This document shows positions 33,967 to 41,912 of a stretch of 64,000 nt of DNA, in pieces. Positions within the stretch are counted from its first letter, which is position 1. Each line of letters starts with the position of its first letter. Under the pieces are notes generated by a model. It was not told the origin of the DNA, did no database searches, and saw nothing but the letters and a program-made list of their open reading frames with translations. Position numbers and translations under genes: made by a program. This DNA is from Nocardioides lianchengensis (GTDB lineage Bacteria; Actinomycetota; Actinomycetes; Propionibacteriales; Nocardioidaceae). The stretch covers positions 220,257 to 284,256 of the forward strand of contig NZ_FMZM01000008.1 of the NCBI RefSeq assembly GCF_900101465.1, given 5' to 3'.

Positions 33967-34452
33967 TCACAGCCGCAGGTGCATGACGTGCAGGCCGACG
34001 TACCCGTGCGCGGCTGAGCGGAACGCCTCGGGGACGGTGCCGACGATCGCGAACCCGAGGTCGGTCCAGAGCCGGACGGCGGCGGTGTTGGTCTCGACGA
34101 CGGCGTTGAACTGGATCGCGCGGTAGCCCTGCTCGCGGTGCCAGGCGATCACGTGCTCGCCGAGCGCCCGACCCACCCCGCGTCCGCGGGCCTCCGGGGC
34201 GACCATGAACGACGCGGTGCCGACGTGGTCGCCGCGGCCGGGGCGGTTCGGGCCCATCTTGGCGCTGCCGAGGACGACGCCGCCCTCCTCCGCGACCACC
34301 GTCGCGCCGGGTGGCTGCTCCAGCCACCAGCCACGTCCCGTCTCGACGGTCAGGTCGAGCGGGAAGGCGTAGGACTCCCCCGCCTGGACCGTCGCCCGGA
34401 AGAACGGCCAGATCGCCGGCCAGTCGTCGGCCGCAGCCGCGCGGATCCTCAC
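33967..34452 (-). CDS. GNAT N-acetyltransferase
   Basis: Acetyl-CoA-dependent transferase of 161 residues. Motif A is VAPEARGRGVGRALGEHVI with the Arg-x-x-Gly-x-Gly/Ala pyrophosphate loop; IQFNAVVETNTAAVRLWTDL is motif B, with a Tyr near the end. The pattern resembles phosphinothricin/methionine-sulfoximine-type and L-amino-acid acetyltransferases, but no substrate is assignable. GTG 34452 overlaps the DinB gene stop (GTGA), the last of four overlapping genes. Confidence 0.85.
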   Translation of the reverse strand: MRIRAAAADDWPAIWPFFRATVQAGESYAFPLDLTVETGRGWWLEQPPGATVVAEEGGVVLGSAKMGPNRPGRGDHVGTASFMVAPEARGRGVGRALGEHVIAWHREQGYRAIQFNAVVETNTAAVRLWTDLGFAIVGTVPEAFRSAAHGYVGLHVMHLRL

Positions 34453-34943
34453 CCGACCTGGCCGTCGATCGACTCCCGGATCAGGTCGGCGTGCCCGTTG
34501 TGCCGCGCGTACTCCTCGATCAGGTGCACCAGGATCCAGCGCAGGTTGGCCCGGGTCTGGGCGTGGTGGTTCGGGGTGACCGCGAGGTCGTCGAGGCGCG
34601 CGGCGGCGTACACGCGGTCGGCTGCGGCGCGCTCCGCGTCGTAGAGCGCCCAGAGCTGGTCGGGGGTGTCGTCCTTCGCGCTGTGCCAGTCCCAGTCGCC
34701 GTCGGCCCGCCAGTCGACGCTCGCCCACGGCTCGCCGGGCTCCTGGCCCAGGAAGACGCCGACGCTCCACCAGTTCTCGACGTAGGCGAGGTGCTTGACC
34801 ATCCCGCCGAGGGTCAGCGGGGACGGCGGGTGCGGCGTGTCGAGCTGCTCGGCGGTGAGGCCGCTGCACTTCTGGCGGAGGACGTCGCGGTGGTGGTCGA
34901 GGAAGTGGAGGAGGGTGGCGCGCTCGTCGCCGGACTGGGTCAT
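34449..34943 (-). CDS. DinB/DUF664 family protein
   Basis: Four-helix-bundle protein of 164 residues. The expected metal-binding histidines are in LLHFLDHH, VKHLAYVENWW and EEYARHNGHADLIRE. In actinobacteria this family includes mycothiol-dependent enzymes such as maleylpyruvate isomerase-like proteins, so a thiol-transferase role is possible. The start overlaps the VOC gene's stop. Confidence 0.82.
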   Translation of the reverse strand: MTQSGDERATLLHFLDHHRDVLRQKCSGLTAEQLDTPHPPSPLTLGGMVKHLAYVENWWSVGVFLGQEPGEPWASVDWRADGDWDWHSAKDDTPDQLWALYDAERAAADRVYAAARLDDLAVTPNHHAQTRANLRWILVHLIEEYARHNGHADLIRESIDGQVG

Positions 34944-35692
34944 CCGGTGACTCTCGTGCCCGGGTCCCGGTCGGTCAAGCAGTATTCCGGGCCGGCGGGC
35001 GGCCGCAGCACCGTCCACTCGTCGTGCACTGCGAGCACCTCCGCCCCGAGCGCGACGTGCCGGGCGGTCTCGGCGGCCCGGTCGGTGCACGCCAGGTCGA
35101 CGTGCCCGGTGACGGCCGGCTGGGGATCGTCGAGGCGCTGGAGCAGGATCCGCACCGCCATCGCGGGCGGGCGGAGCAGGTGGACGAACTCGCGTCCGCC
35201 GATCCGCGCCGACCAGCCGGTCAGCCGCCGCCAGAACTCCAGCTCGGCCTCCCAGAGGTCCGGTGGCACGTCGAGGCAGACCTGGTCGACCGACGAGCGA
35301 TGGCCCCGTCCGGTGGGGCCCCCGGGCCAGGACGCCGGCGCGGCGCGGACCGCCGCCCGCTCGGTCACGAAGCAGAACCCGAAGCCCCCGGGCGACGACA
35401 GCACGGCGTACCCGTGGTCGGCCACGAGCCGCGCCCCCAGCCCGACCGCGTCCTCGACCGCCGGCGCCACCGCCGGGACGTGCAGGTCGAGGTGGACCCC
35501 CGACGGGCCCGCCTCCAGGCGCTGCACCTTCAGGTGCACGTCCGCACCGGGCGGGAGGTACGACGCGAACTCGCCGTGATCGCCGCGCGGCTTCGACAGG
35601 CCGTGCCCGGTCACGCCGCGCCAGTGCTGCACCGCGGCCGTGTGGTCCTCGGGGGTGAGGTCGAGGAACGCCGTGAGCCAGGTCGGGGTCAC
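34940..35692 (-). CDS. VOC (glyoxalase/bleomycin-resistance fold) protein
   Basis: Protein of 250 residues made of two VOC halves, each of beta-alpha-beta-beta-beta repeats (WLTAFLDLTPED..., VDQVCLDVPPDLWEAELEFWRRLTG). It resembles the glyoxalase-like group used for metal-dependent dioxygenase or binding functions. Metal ligands cannot be assigned confidently. GTG 35692 overlaps the stop of the small membrane-protein gene. Confidence 0.75.
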   Translation of the reverse strand: MTPTWLTAFLDLTPEDHTAAVQHWRGVTGHGLSKPRGDHGEFASYLPPGADVHLKVQRLEAGPSGVHLDLHVPAVAPAVEDAVGLGARLVADHGYAVLSSPGGFGFCFVTERAAVRAAPASWPGGPTGRGHRSSVDQVCLDVPPDLWEAELEFWRRLTGWSARIGGREFVHLLRPPAMAVRILLQRLDDPQPAVTGHVDLACTDRAAETARHVALGAEVLAVHDEWTVLRPPAGPEYCLTDRDPGTRVTG

Positions 35693-35997
35693 GGGGCCGC
35701 TCCGCCCGTCACGAGCGCCAGGGCGTAAACGAACCAGGCGGCCGCCACGAAGACGAAGGTCACCCCCAGGCCGGTCAGCACCCCGACTCCCCACGAGCGA
35801 GACGCCCGCGGCACAGCCAGCACCAGGCCGACGGCCAGGACGACCAGCGCGGCGTACCCGACCGGCCGGTCGGCCGCGTCGCTCTGCGGGTAGACGACCT
35901 CGTAGGCGATGGCGAGGGCCAGAAGGCAGACCACGCCGGTGATCACGGCCGTCATCATGACCGTGCTGCGCGAGCTCCGTGCCGTGGTCGACTCCAC
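35689..35997 (-). CDS. Small membrane protein
   Basis: Protein of 102 residues with three hydrophobic helices (VMMTAVITGVVCLLALAIAY, GYAALVVLAVGLVLAV and the C-terminal GVTFVFVAAAWFVYALAL). No family recognised. GTG 35997 is preferred over GTG 36003 because TAGGTT (36009-36004, minus) is 6 nt upstream. First gene of the four-gene overlapping unit with VOC, DinB and GNAT. Confidence 0.62.
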   Translation of the reverse strand: MESTTARSSRSTVMMTAVITGVVCLLALAIAYEVVYPQSDAADRPVGYAALVVLAVGLVLAVPRASRSWGVGVLTGLGVTFVFVAAAWFVYALALVTGGAAP

Positions 35998-36003
35998 GCC
36001 CAC

Positions 36004-36009
36004 AACCTA
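36004..36009 (-). promoter_or_regulatory. -10 element (TAGGTT) of membrane protein-VOC-DinB-GNAT unit
   Basis: TAGGTT on the minus strand, 6 nt before GTG 35997; a leaderless promoter is inferred. Confidence 0.4.
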
Positions 36010-36196
36010 GTGCGCGGAGCGGCAGATCCTCCGGCCCGTTCTGCTCCCGGCTCTGGGATCATGAGGGGTGAAGACGCTTGGTGCGCGTGCCGCTGCCGAG
36101 CTGTGGCCTGTCGACGCTGAGCCCGCCTGCTTCGGCGGGGATCGGGGATCGGCTCGCGGCGTACCAGCGGGGGCTCAGGGCAGGCAGACTTCGCGC

Positions 36197-37147
36197 ATGC
36201 TCACCTCCGGACCCGACGGACCGCCCGCACGCACCCCGCAGGAGGTGTGGGCCGAGTGGACCGCCGCCACCGAGGCGGAGGACGTCGCGGTCGCCGACCG
36301 CTGCGCCGCCGAGCTGACGGAGGTCGCCCCCGACTCGTACTTCGCCTGGTTCGAGGCGGGCATGCACGCCAAGGCGCGCCGGGACTGGGCGCTGAGCGCC
36401 AGCCGGAACGAGCGCGCGATGCCGCTCTTCGGCGAGGCCGAGGCGGCCGAGCTCGGCAACGGCGACGCCGACCCGGCGGCGTGGAACCTCGGCATCGCCG
36501 CCACCGCGCTGGGTGACTGGGAGCGGGCGCGACGAGCGTGGACGGCGTACGGCGTCGCGGGGCTGGACGGCGGCGCGGAGCCGATCGACGTGGACTTCGG
36601 GGCGGTCCCGATCCGGGTCAACCCCGACCAACCGAGCCTGTCGCTCCAGGTCCTGCCCGAGCACGGCACGACCGAGGTGATCTGGTGCTGGCGTCGCAGC
36701 CCCGCCCACGCGGTCGTCGCCAGCGTCCCGCTCCCGGAGTCGGGGCACCGCTTCCGCGACGTACTGCTCCACGACGGCCAGCCGACCGGGACCCGGCAGC
36801 TCGGGAACCAGGAGGTACCCGTGTTCAACGAGCTGGAGCGCCTGCACGACTCGGGACTGCCGACCTGGCAGGCCGAGGTGGAGGGCACCACCCCCGAGGA
36901 CGTCCGGGCCCTGAGCGACCTGGCCGGGCGACGCGGGCTCGGGGTCGACGACTGGTCGGCGATGCGCTTCCTCTGTGTCGCCTGCTCCCACGGCTCGCCG
37001 GGTCCCGGTCACTCCCACGCCCCCGCCCCCACCGCGACCACCCGTCTCGGCCTCGCCGGACACGCGCCCGACCTCTCGGCGTGCCTGCAGGAGTGGACGT
37101 CCACCCGATCGGGCGTGTCCGTGCTGACCCTCGACCTGCTCTGGTAG
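36197..37147 (+). CDS. TPR-like protein of unknown function
   Basis: Cytoplasmic protein of 316 residues. Helical repeats in the first 120 residues (DSYFAWFEAGMHAKARRDW, AAWNLGIAATALGDWERARRAW) look like tetratricopeptide units. The rest contains conserved-looking VIWCWRRSPAHAVVASVPLPESGHRF and a CVACSHGSPGPGHSHA metal-site-like stretch. No enzymatic family recognised. ATG 36197 lies 6 nt after CAGACT (36185-36190). Confidence 0.7.
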   Translation: MLTSGPDGPPARTPQEVWAEWTAATEAEDVAVADRCAAELTEVAPDSYFAWFEAGMHAKARRDWALSASRNERAMPLFGEAEAAELGNGDADPAAWNLGIAATALGDWERARRAWTAYGVAGLDGGAEPIDVDFGAVPIRVNPDQPSLSLQVLPEHGTTEVIWCWRRSPAHAVVASVPLPESGHRFRDVLLHDGQPTGTRQLGNQEVPVFNELERLHDSGLPTWQAEVEGTTPEDVRALSDLAGRRGLGVDDWSAMRFLCVACSHGSPGPGHSHAPAPTATTRLGLAGHAPDLSACLQEWTSTRSGVSVLTLDLLW

Positions 37148-37161
37148 CGATCCGGGCGCGC

Positions 37162-38475
37162 TCAGGCGGGGTGGGTGCCGGTGGGGTCGACGCGGCGCTT
37201 GACGCCGTGGGGTGTGGTCCACTCGAACGTCGTCCGGTCGAGCTGTTCGACGGTGTAGCCGGCGTGGGTCTTGGCCCGGTGGTGCCTGCGGGTCAATGGC
37301 GCGGCGGCGTGGTCACCGGTCTGTCCGGGTGGTCCACCCGAGTCTGGGTCCAGGTATGGCGTCGGATGGTCCAGATCGACCCGCCTCGTGACGGACGTGG
37401 AGTGCGGGAACGCGTCGGCCGGAATCAGGATCGCGGTCCGCTCCCGGACGATGGTGGGGTGCTCGTACCGGTCCACGGCGATGGTCTCCGACAGATCCAG
37501 CACGGGTCGCAGCGTCACGTTCGCGTGGGCCAGGAGGAGTCGGACCTGGTCCAGGACCAGGGGCCCCAGCTCCTCCACGCGGGCGACACCGACGCCGGTG
37601 TCGAGGGCGGCCTGGTGGAAGTGGACGTGCAGCACCGCCGAAGGCTTCCGCCGCTTGCTGGCCTGTTCGTCGTCGTGCTGGTCGAGCAGATGGAGGAGTG
37701 CGGCGAGGTCGTGGGGGCGGGCCAGCCAGCCCAGCGCGATGGCGCGGAGCTCGGCCTTGGTGACGTCCTCGGGCAGGTCGGGGTGGTGCAGCGCCCGGAG
37801 GTCGGCGTCATCGTGGAGGAGGTCGGCGACCCGGTCGATGGTGGCGTCGACCCAGACGGCGTCGCCGGCTTCGAGGCGGGCGAACAGCATCCTTAGTCCG
37901 GTGTCGTCGGTCGGGGACAGCACGACGGTGCGGGTGCGGCCTTGTTCTTCGATGCGGGCAATGTGGGCGGCGGTGTCGGCTTCGATGATCTTGGCCTCGA
38001 CGATGCGGAACACCCGCCCGGGCGCACACCCGCCGATCGCCCGGGCTACGGCCTCATCCACCAGCGCGACCTGGGCGTGGGTCAGCTTGCGGGTCATGGA
38101 CGCGACCCGACACGCCACCCACACCTCGCAGGCGAGGGTCTGGACGATGGCCCACGTTTGGGGGAGGCGGTGGCGCAGGTCGAGGGCGTCGGCCATCACC
38201 GAGCGGGTGGAGAGGAGGTGGGTGTGGCGGGCGATGGCGAGCTCGCCGAGGCAGAGGTCTTGGACGTAGGGGGTGCCGTCGCCGCCGAGGTCGATGAGCT
38301 GGTCCCCGCCATACCGGACCGGGATCGCGCCGGGCTTGTGTTGGGGGTCGTCGCCGTGAAGATCGGCCCAGGCCAGGACGAGATCGAGGTCTTCGAGGGC
38401 GGCGGCGCGGCGAGTACGCACGGACGTCTCGGCGGCCGCCAGCACGGTGGCGGGGTCGTGGACGTCGATGCTCAT
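37162..38475 (-). CDS. DUF222 / 13E12-repeat family protein with HNH-like tail
   Basis: Protein of 437 residues of the DUF222 family, often annotated as HNH endonuclease-containing and present in many copies in actinobacteria (REP13E12 in mycobacteria). The central DUF222 region runs from about residue 40 to 330. The tail has RRVDLDHPTPY and PLTRRHHRAKTHAGY, the H-N-H region, but the usual zinc-binding cysteines before DLDH are replaced (HSTSVTRR). A LexA-like box and a -10 TAGAAT lie upstream, 6 nt before ATG 38475. Cellular role unresolved. Confidence 0.85.
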   Translation of the reverse strand: MSIDVHDPATVLAAAETSVRTRRAAALEDLDLVLAWADLHGDDPQHKPGAIPVRYGGDQLIDLGGDGTPYVQDLCLGELAIARHTHLLSTRSVMADALDLRHRLPQTWAIVQTLACEVWVACRVASMTRKLTHAQVALVDEAVARAIGGCAPGRVFRIVEAKIIEADTAAHIARIEEQGRTRTVVLSPTDDTGLRMLFARLEAGDAVWVDATIDRVADLLHDDADLRALHHPDLPEDVTKAELRAIALGWLARPHDLAALLHLLDQHDDEQASKRRKPSAVLHVHFHQAALDTGVGVARVEELGPLVLDQVRLLLAHANVTLRPVLDLSETIAVDRYEHPTIVRERTAILIPADAFPHSTSVTRRVDLDHPTPYLDPDSGGPPGQTGDHAAAPLTRRHHRAKTHAGYTVEQLDRTTFEWTTPHGVKRRVDPTGTHPA

Positions 38476-38481
38476 GGAGTC

Positions 38482-38504
38482 ATTCTAGTTCGAACAGGTG
38501 TGCG
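38482..38504 (-). promoter_or_regulatory. LexA-type SOS box and -10 of DUF222 gene
   Basis: CGAACAGGTGTGCG (38491-38504) matches the Gram-positive/mycobacterial SOS consensus cGAACRNRYGTTYG with one mismatch. It sits immediately upstream of TAGAAT (38487-38482, minus), which ends 6 nt from the ATG, so LexA bound there would cover the promoter spacer. 13E12 genes in M. tuberculosis are known LexA targets. Confidence 0.65.
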
Positions 38505-38585
38505 AATCTAGGAACTTTATGGATCTGCGGAGAGAGTTCTCGGGGTCGGTTGCGGAGGAGGCGAGTGGGGGCCAGGTGGGCCCGT

Positions 38586-38624
38586 CTCCCTACCGTCCGC
38601 GAGATCCCTACGGACGGTAGGGAG
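38586..38624. repeat. Long perfect inverted repeat
   Basis: Arms of 14 bp (CTCCCTACCGTCCG at 38586-38599 and its exact complement at 38611-38624) flank an 11-nt loop. The loop ends in TCCCTA, repeating part of the left arm. It is too far from any stop codon to be an ordinary terminator (111 nt upstream of the DUF222 start; the LLM gene starts downstream). Confidence 0.8.
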
Positions 38625-38766
38625 GGAGCGGCCTGCAGCCCGGCCGCCGACGGTGGCCACCCGCGGACCTGACCCCGGTAGCCAGCCAAACAACGACGAC
38701 CCGGACAGACCTTCAGCCCACGACCGACAAGTCGGCGGGGGTCAACGGGGGCTCTCGGGCTGCGGG

Positions 38767-38802
38767 GGTTTCGACACGGTCGCTAGCGCGACCTGCTCAA
38801 CC
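38767..38802. repeat. REP-like palindromic element
   Basis: A hairpin with inner arms GGTCGC/GCGACC (38778-38793) inside TTTCGACAC...TGCTCAACC, with outer GGTT/AACC pairing. From memory, this arrangement (a TTTCGACAC start, a GC hairpin and a CTGCTCAACCA end) is a dispersed intergenic repeat of Nocardioides-type genomes. Only one copy is seen here. Confidence 0.55.
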
Positions 38803-38865
38803 AACGGGGGGTGCGACCACGACGCGGCAGGGAAGGCGGCGGCACGTCGCGGTGTTGGGACGGAT

Positions 38866-39834
38866 GTGAGGCTCTCCCTGCTCGACCGGTCCCGCACCCG
38901 CGCCGGCACCCCCGACGCCGAGGCCCTGGCCGCGACCGTCGACCGGGCGGTGCGCGCGGAGGAGGCGGGCTACAAGCGGTTCTGGGTCGCCGAGCACCAC
39001 GCGGTGCCCGGCATCGCGTCGGGCACGCCCGCGGTGCTGCTGGCCGCGATCGCCGGTCGTACGACGACGATCCGGATCGGCTCCGGGGGCGTGATGCTCC
39101 CGCTGCACCAGCCGCTCGTCGTCGCCGAGCAGTTCCTCGTGCTCGATGCCCTGCACCCCGGGCGGGTGGACCTCGGCCTGGGCCGCTCGGTCGGCTTCAC
39201 CGAGCCGGTACGGCGGGCGCTGCGCAGCGGCCCGGAGGCCGCGGACTCGTTCGAGGCGGACCTGGCGGAGCTGCGCGGCTACCTCGACGGCACCGCTGAG
39301 GTCACCGCCCGCCCGGCGGCGCGAGGGCCGATCCCGCTGCACCTGCTGGCCACCGGCCGCGGCATCGAGGTGGCGGCTCGGCTCGGTCTGCCGGTGGTGG
39401 TCGGCGGGCCGGTCCTGGACTCCGAGGAGCTTCCCGCCGCGCTCGCGTCGTACCGCCGCGACTTCCGACCGCACGGCGACGGCTCGCCCTGGGTGACGGT
39501 CTCGCTGGACGTCCTCGTCGCCGACGACGACGCGACCGCCCGCGAGCTCGCGCTGCCGGAGGCCTGGGCGATGGCCCGGTCGCGGCAGACCGGCGAGTTC
39601 CCGCCGCTGGAGTCCGAGGCGACAATCCGCGCCACCCCCTGGCCCGCCCAGGTACGACGCCGGGTCGAGACCGCCCTGGACCGCGCCGTGGCCGGCAGCC
39701 CGGCGACCGTACGGCGCCGCCTGGACCGGCTCGTCGAGCGCACCGGGGCCGACGAGGTCATGTCCAGCGCCTCGACCTACGACCGGGACGCCCTGCTCGC
39801 CTCGGACCGGCTGCTCCGCGACATCGTGGCCTGA
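38866..39834 (+). CDS. LLM-class flavin-dependent oxidoreductase (MsnO8-like)
   Basis: Luciferase-like monooxygenase of 322 residues. It begins RLSLLDRSRTRAG, then FWVAEHHAVPGIASGTPAVLLAAIA, IRIGSGGVMLPLHQPLVVAEQF and VDLGLGRSVG, the TIM-barrel flavin-site segments typical of the MsnO8 subgroup. It needs reduced flavin from a partner reductase. GTG 38866 is chosen at the family's usual start; no -10 or strong Shine-Dalgarno is obvious. Stop codons of this gene and the convergent small gene are adjacent. Confidence 0.87.
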   Translation: MRLSLLDRSRTRAGTPDAEALAATVDRAVRAEEAGYKRFWVAEHHAVPGIASGTPAVLLAAIAGRTTTIRIGSGGVMLPLHQPLVVAEQFLVLDALHPGRVDLGLGRSVGFTEPVRRALRSGPEAADSFEADLAELRGYLDGTAEVTARPAARGPIPLHLLATGRGIEVAARLGLPVVVGGPVLDSEELPAALASYRRDFRPHGDGSPWVTVSLDVLVADDDATARELALPEAWAMARSRQTGEFPPLESEATIRATPWPAQVRRRVETALDRAVAGSPATVRRRLDRLVERTGADEVMSSASTYDRDALLASDRLLRDIVA

Positions 39835-40020
39835 TCAGCCGCGACGGAGCGCCCGGACGTAGAGCCAGATCGCCACCAGCGCCGCCCCCGTCAGGCCCGC
39901 GGCGACGAAGACCTCGACGAGCCCGGTGTCGGCCGTGGCGACGTAGGCGACCCCCACCACCGCCGCGCCGACGACGACGGTCACGCAGCTCACCACGAAC
40001 CGGTGCTGCATCCCGTTCAT
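39835..40020 (-). CDS. Small two-helix membrane protein
   Basis: Protein of 61 residues with hydrophobic segments FVVSCVTVVVGAAVVGVAYVA and VFVAAGLTGAALVAIWLYV and a basic end. No family recognised. ATG 40020 has TATCGT (40032-40027, minus) 6 nt upstream, an unusually good -10 match, which supports a real gene. Confidence 0.55.
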   Translation of the reverse strand: MNGMQHRFVVSCVTVVVGAAVVGVAYVATADTGLVEVFVAAGLTGAALVAIWLYVRALRRG

Positions 40021-40133
40021 GCGCCGACGATATCCACCCACCGCTCCCCCGCGGCGACGTCGAAGCCGGCGCACGGCGTCGCCGTGGTCTGCACCAGCGT
40101 GCGGCGGGCGCACTCGCTCCCTAGGCTGGAGCC

Positions 40134-40358
40134 ATGCAGCAGTCAGGTCGCACCCTCACCACCATCGCGGGCGCGCTCGTCGCGTTGGGGATGCTCGCCT
40201 ACGCCGTCGGGGTCGCGATCAGCGACCCGCTCTCGACCGGACTCGGCTCCCTCGTCCTGTTCTCCTGCGCGTCGGCCGCCCTCCCGCTCCTCGCCGTCGG
40301 CGGCGCGATGTGGGCGATCGGCGCGCGTCAGGCGAGCGCGCCCGTCCGCCCCTCCTGA
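40134..40358 (+). CDS. Small two-helix membrane protein
   Basis: Protein of 74 residues with two hydrophobic helices (TIAGALVALGMLAYAVGVAI and a second after residue 35). No family recognised. ATG 40134 is preceded by TAGGCT (40122-40127) with 6 nt spacing. It is convergent with yigZ. Confidence 0.55.
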   Translation: MQQSGRTLTTIAGALVALGMLAYAVGVAISDPLSTGLGSLVLFSCASAALPLLAVGGAMWAIGARQASAPVRPS

Positions 40359-40372
40359 CCCGGACCGGCGGG

Positions 40373-41002
40373 TCAGCCGCCGTCCACCCACCGCTCCCCC
40401 GCGGCGACGGTCTCGCCGCGCCCCGAGGTCAGCTCGGCGACGAGGGCGTGCAGCCGCGCCTCACCGTCGGGCGGTACGCCGAGCCGCAGCGTCGCGCGGG
40501 CGTCGTACGACGTGTCGAGCACGCGGACGCCGCGCGTCCGGAGCTCGGTCTCGATCCGGCCCGCGTCGGCGTGGTCGACCTCGAGGAGGTGCTCGCGCAG
40601 GAGCGAGCGACGCAGCGTGCCGGCGGCGTCGAGGCCGGCGCGGACCGCGTCGCCGTACGCCCGGACCAGGCCGCCGGCGCCCAGAAGGGTGCCGCCGAAC
40701 CAGCGGGTGACGACCGCGACCGTGTCGCTGACCCCGGCGCCGCGGAGCACCTGGAGCATCGGGGCGCCCGCCGTACCGGCCGGCTCGCCATCGTCGCTGG
40801 AGCGCTCGACCGGCACCGGGGGCGGCCCCACGACGAGGGCGGTGCAGTGGTGCCGCGCGTCCCAGTGCGCGGTCCTCGACCGCTCGACGACCGCCCGCGC
40901 GGCGGCCTCGTCCGGCACCCGCACCACGGTGGCCAGGAACCGCGACCGCTTGACCTCGATCTCGGCCTCGGCGTCCCGGGCGAGCGTGAGGTAGCTGCTC
41001 AC
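40373..41002 (-). CDS. YigZ/IMPACT family protein
   Basis: Protein of 209 residues. An N-terminal ribosomal-S5-like UPF0029 domain contains the family motif DDGEPAGTAGAPMLQVL, then TRWFGGTLLGAGGLVRAYGDAV; the C-terminal part is the DUF1949 ferredoxin-like domain. IMPACT relatives influence the GCN2 response in eukaryotes; the bacterial role is unknown. GTG 41002 overlaps the TSUP gene stop. Confidence 0.9.
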   Translation of the reverse strand: MSSYLTLARDAEAEIEVKRSRFLATVVRVPDEAAARAVVERSRTAHWDARHHCTALVVGPPPVPVERSSDDGEPAGTAGAPMLQVLRGAGVSDTVAVVTRWFGGTLLGAGGLVRAYGDAVRAGLDAAGTLRRSLLREHLLEVDHADAGRIETELRTRGVRVLDTSYDARATLRLGVPPDGEARLHALVAELTSGRGETVAAGERWVDGG

Positions 41003-41778
41003 CAGACGCCCACGACGTCGCCGCCGATCCGCACCACGAACGCGGCGACGACGGCGATGAAGAAGATCCGGACGAACCGCGAGCCGCGCGAGACCGCCAC
41101 CCGGACACCGAGGTAGCCGCCGACCAGGTTGCAGACCCCCAGCACCAGCCCGGTCTTCCACAGCACCGCACCCTGCGGGACGAAGAGCAGCAGCGCGCCG
41201 AGGTTGGTCGCCCAGTTGGCCAGCTTGGCCTTCGCGGACGCCTCCAGGAACCCGTAGCCGAGCAGCCCGACGAGGGCGAAGACGAAGAAGCTGCCGGTGC
41301 CGGGGCCGAGGGCGCCGTCGTAGAAGCCGATGGCCGCACCCACCACCATCGCGGCGGCCAGGTGGGTGCTGCCGGCGTACCGCAGCGCGGTGGCCTCGCC
41401 GAGGCTCGGCTTGAGCAGGACGTAGGCACCGACGAGCACCAGCACCACCAGCACGATCGGCTCGAAGGCCTCGCGCGGGATCTGGCTGGCCACCAGCGCG
41501 CCGGCGAACGACCCCACCAGCGCGAGCAGCATCAGCGGCAGGAACGTGTGCGGGTCGGGGCGGACCCGGCGGTAGTACGTCGCCGAGCTGACCGTCGTGC
41601 CGCAGATGCTGGCGAGCTTGTTGGTGGCCAGGATCTGCACCGGGCTCGCGTGCGGCAGCCCGACCAGCAACGCCGGCAGCTGGACCAGCCCGCCCCCGCC
41701 GACGACAGCGTCCACGAACCCCGCCGTGACCGCCGCCAGACCGAGGAGCGCCAGCACGGTCAGGGTCGGGTCCTCCAC
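40999..41778 (-). CDS. TSUP (TauE/SafE) family permease
   Basis: Membrane protein of 259 residues with about eight helices. GLAAVTAGFVDAVVGGGGLVQLPALL and the mirrored second half with YDGALGPGTGSFF are the duplicated family motifs. Members export sulfite, sulfoacetate or other sulfur compounds, but substrate cannot be read here. GTG 41778 is chosen because GACAAT (41791-41786, minus) lies 7 nt upstream; the longer frame to 41883 has a charged, non-membrane start. Confidence 0.87.
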   Translation of the reverse strand: MEDPTLTVLALLGLAAVTAGFVDAVVGGGGLVQLPALLVGLPHASPVQILATNKLASICGTTVSSATYYRRVRPDPHTFLPLMLLALVGSFAGALVASQIPREAFEPIVLVVLVLVGAYVLLKPSLGEATALRYAGSTHLAAAMVVGAAIGFYDGALGPGTGSFFVFALVGLLGYGFLEASAKAKLANWATNLGALLLFVPQGAVLWKTGLVLGVCNLVGGYLGVRVAVSRGSRFVRIFFIAVVAAFVVRIGGDVVGVW

Positions 41779-41912
41779 GCGGCCGATTGTCCGCGCCCGC
41801 CCGGGCCACGGGCGAATCCCGAGACATCCCGGGACCGCAGGTATGCCGTCCGCCCGGTTGGGTAGGAAGTTCCCGCCCAGCACCTCTCTACAGAACCGGA
41901 GAAAACCTCACC

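Larger units (their letters stand above)
38505..38865. other. Non-coding stretch with palindromes upstream of DUF222 and LLM genes
   Basis: With the adjoining SOS box this is the longest gene-free stretch in the window (about 390 nt from 38476). The part near 38500-38530 is visibly less GC-rich than its surroundings. It holds the 14-bp inverted repeat at 38586-38624 and a REP-like element at 38767-38802; a small dyad CCGAC-aa-GTCGG also lies between them. No convincing small ORF or RNA gene was seen. Confidence 0.6.

Noticed and set aside
36040..36196. Possible tRNA or small RNA before the TPR-like gene
   Set aside because: Contains a short GC hairpin but no cloverleaf, and no tRNA T-loop GTTCRA motif was found.
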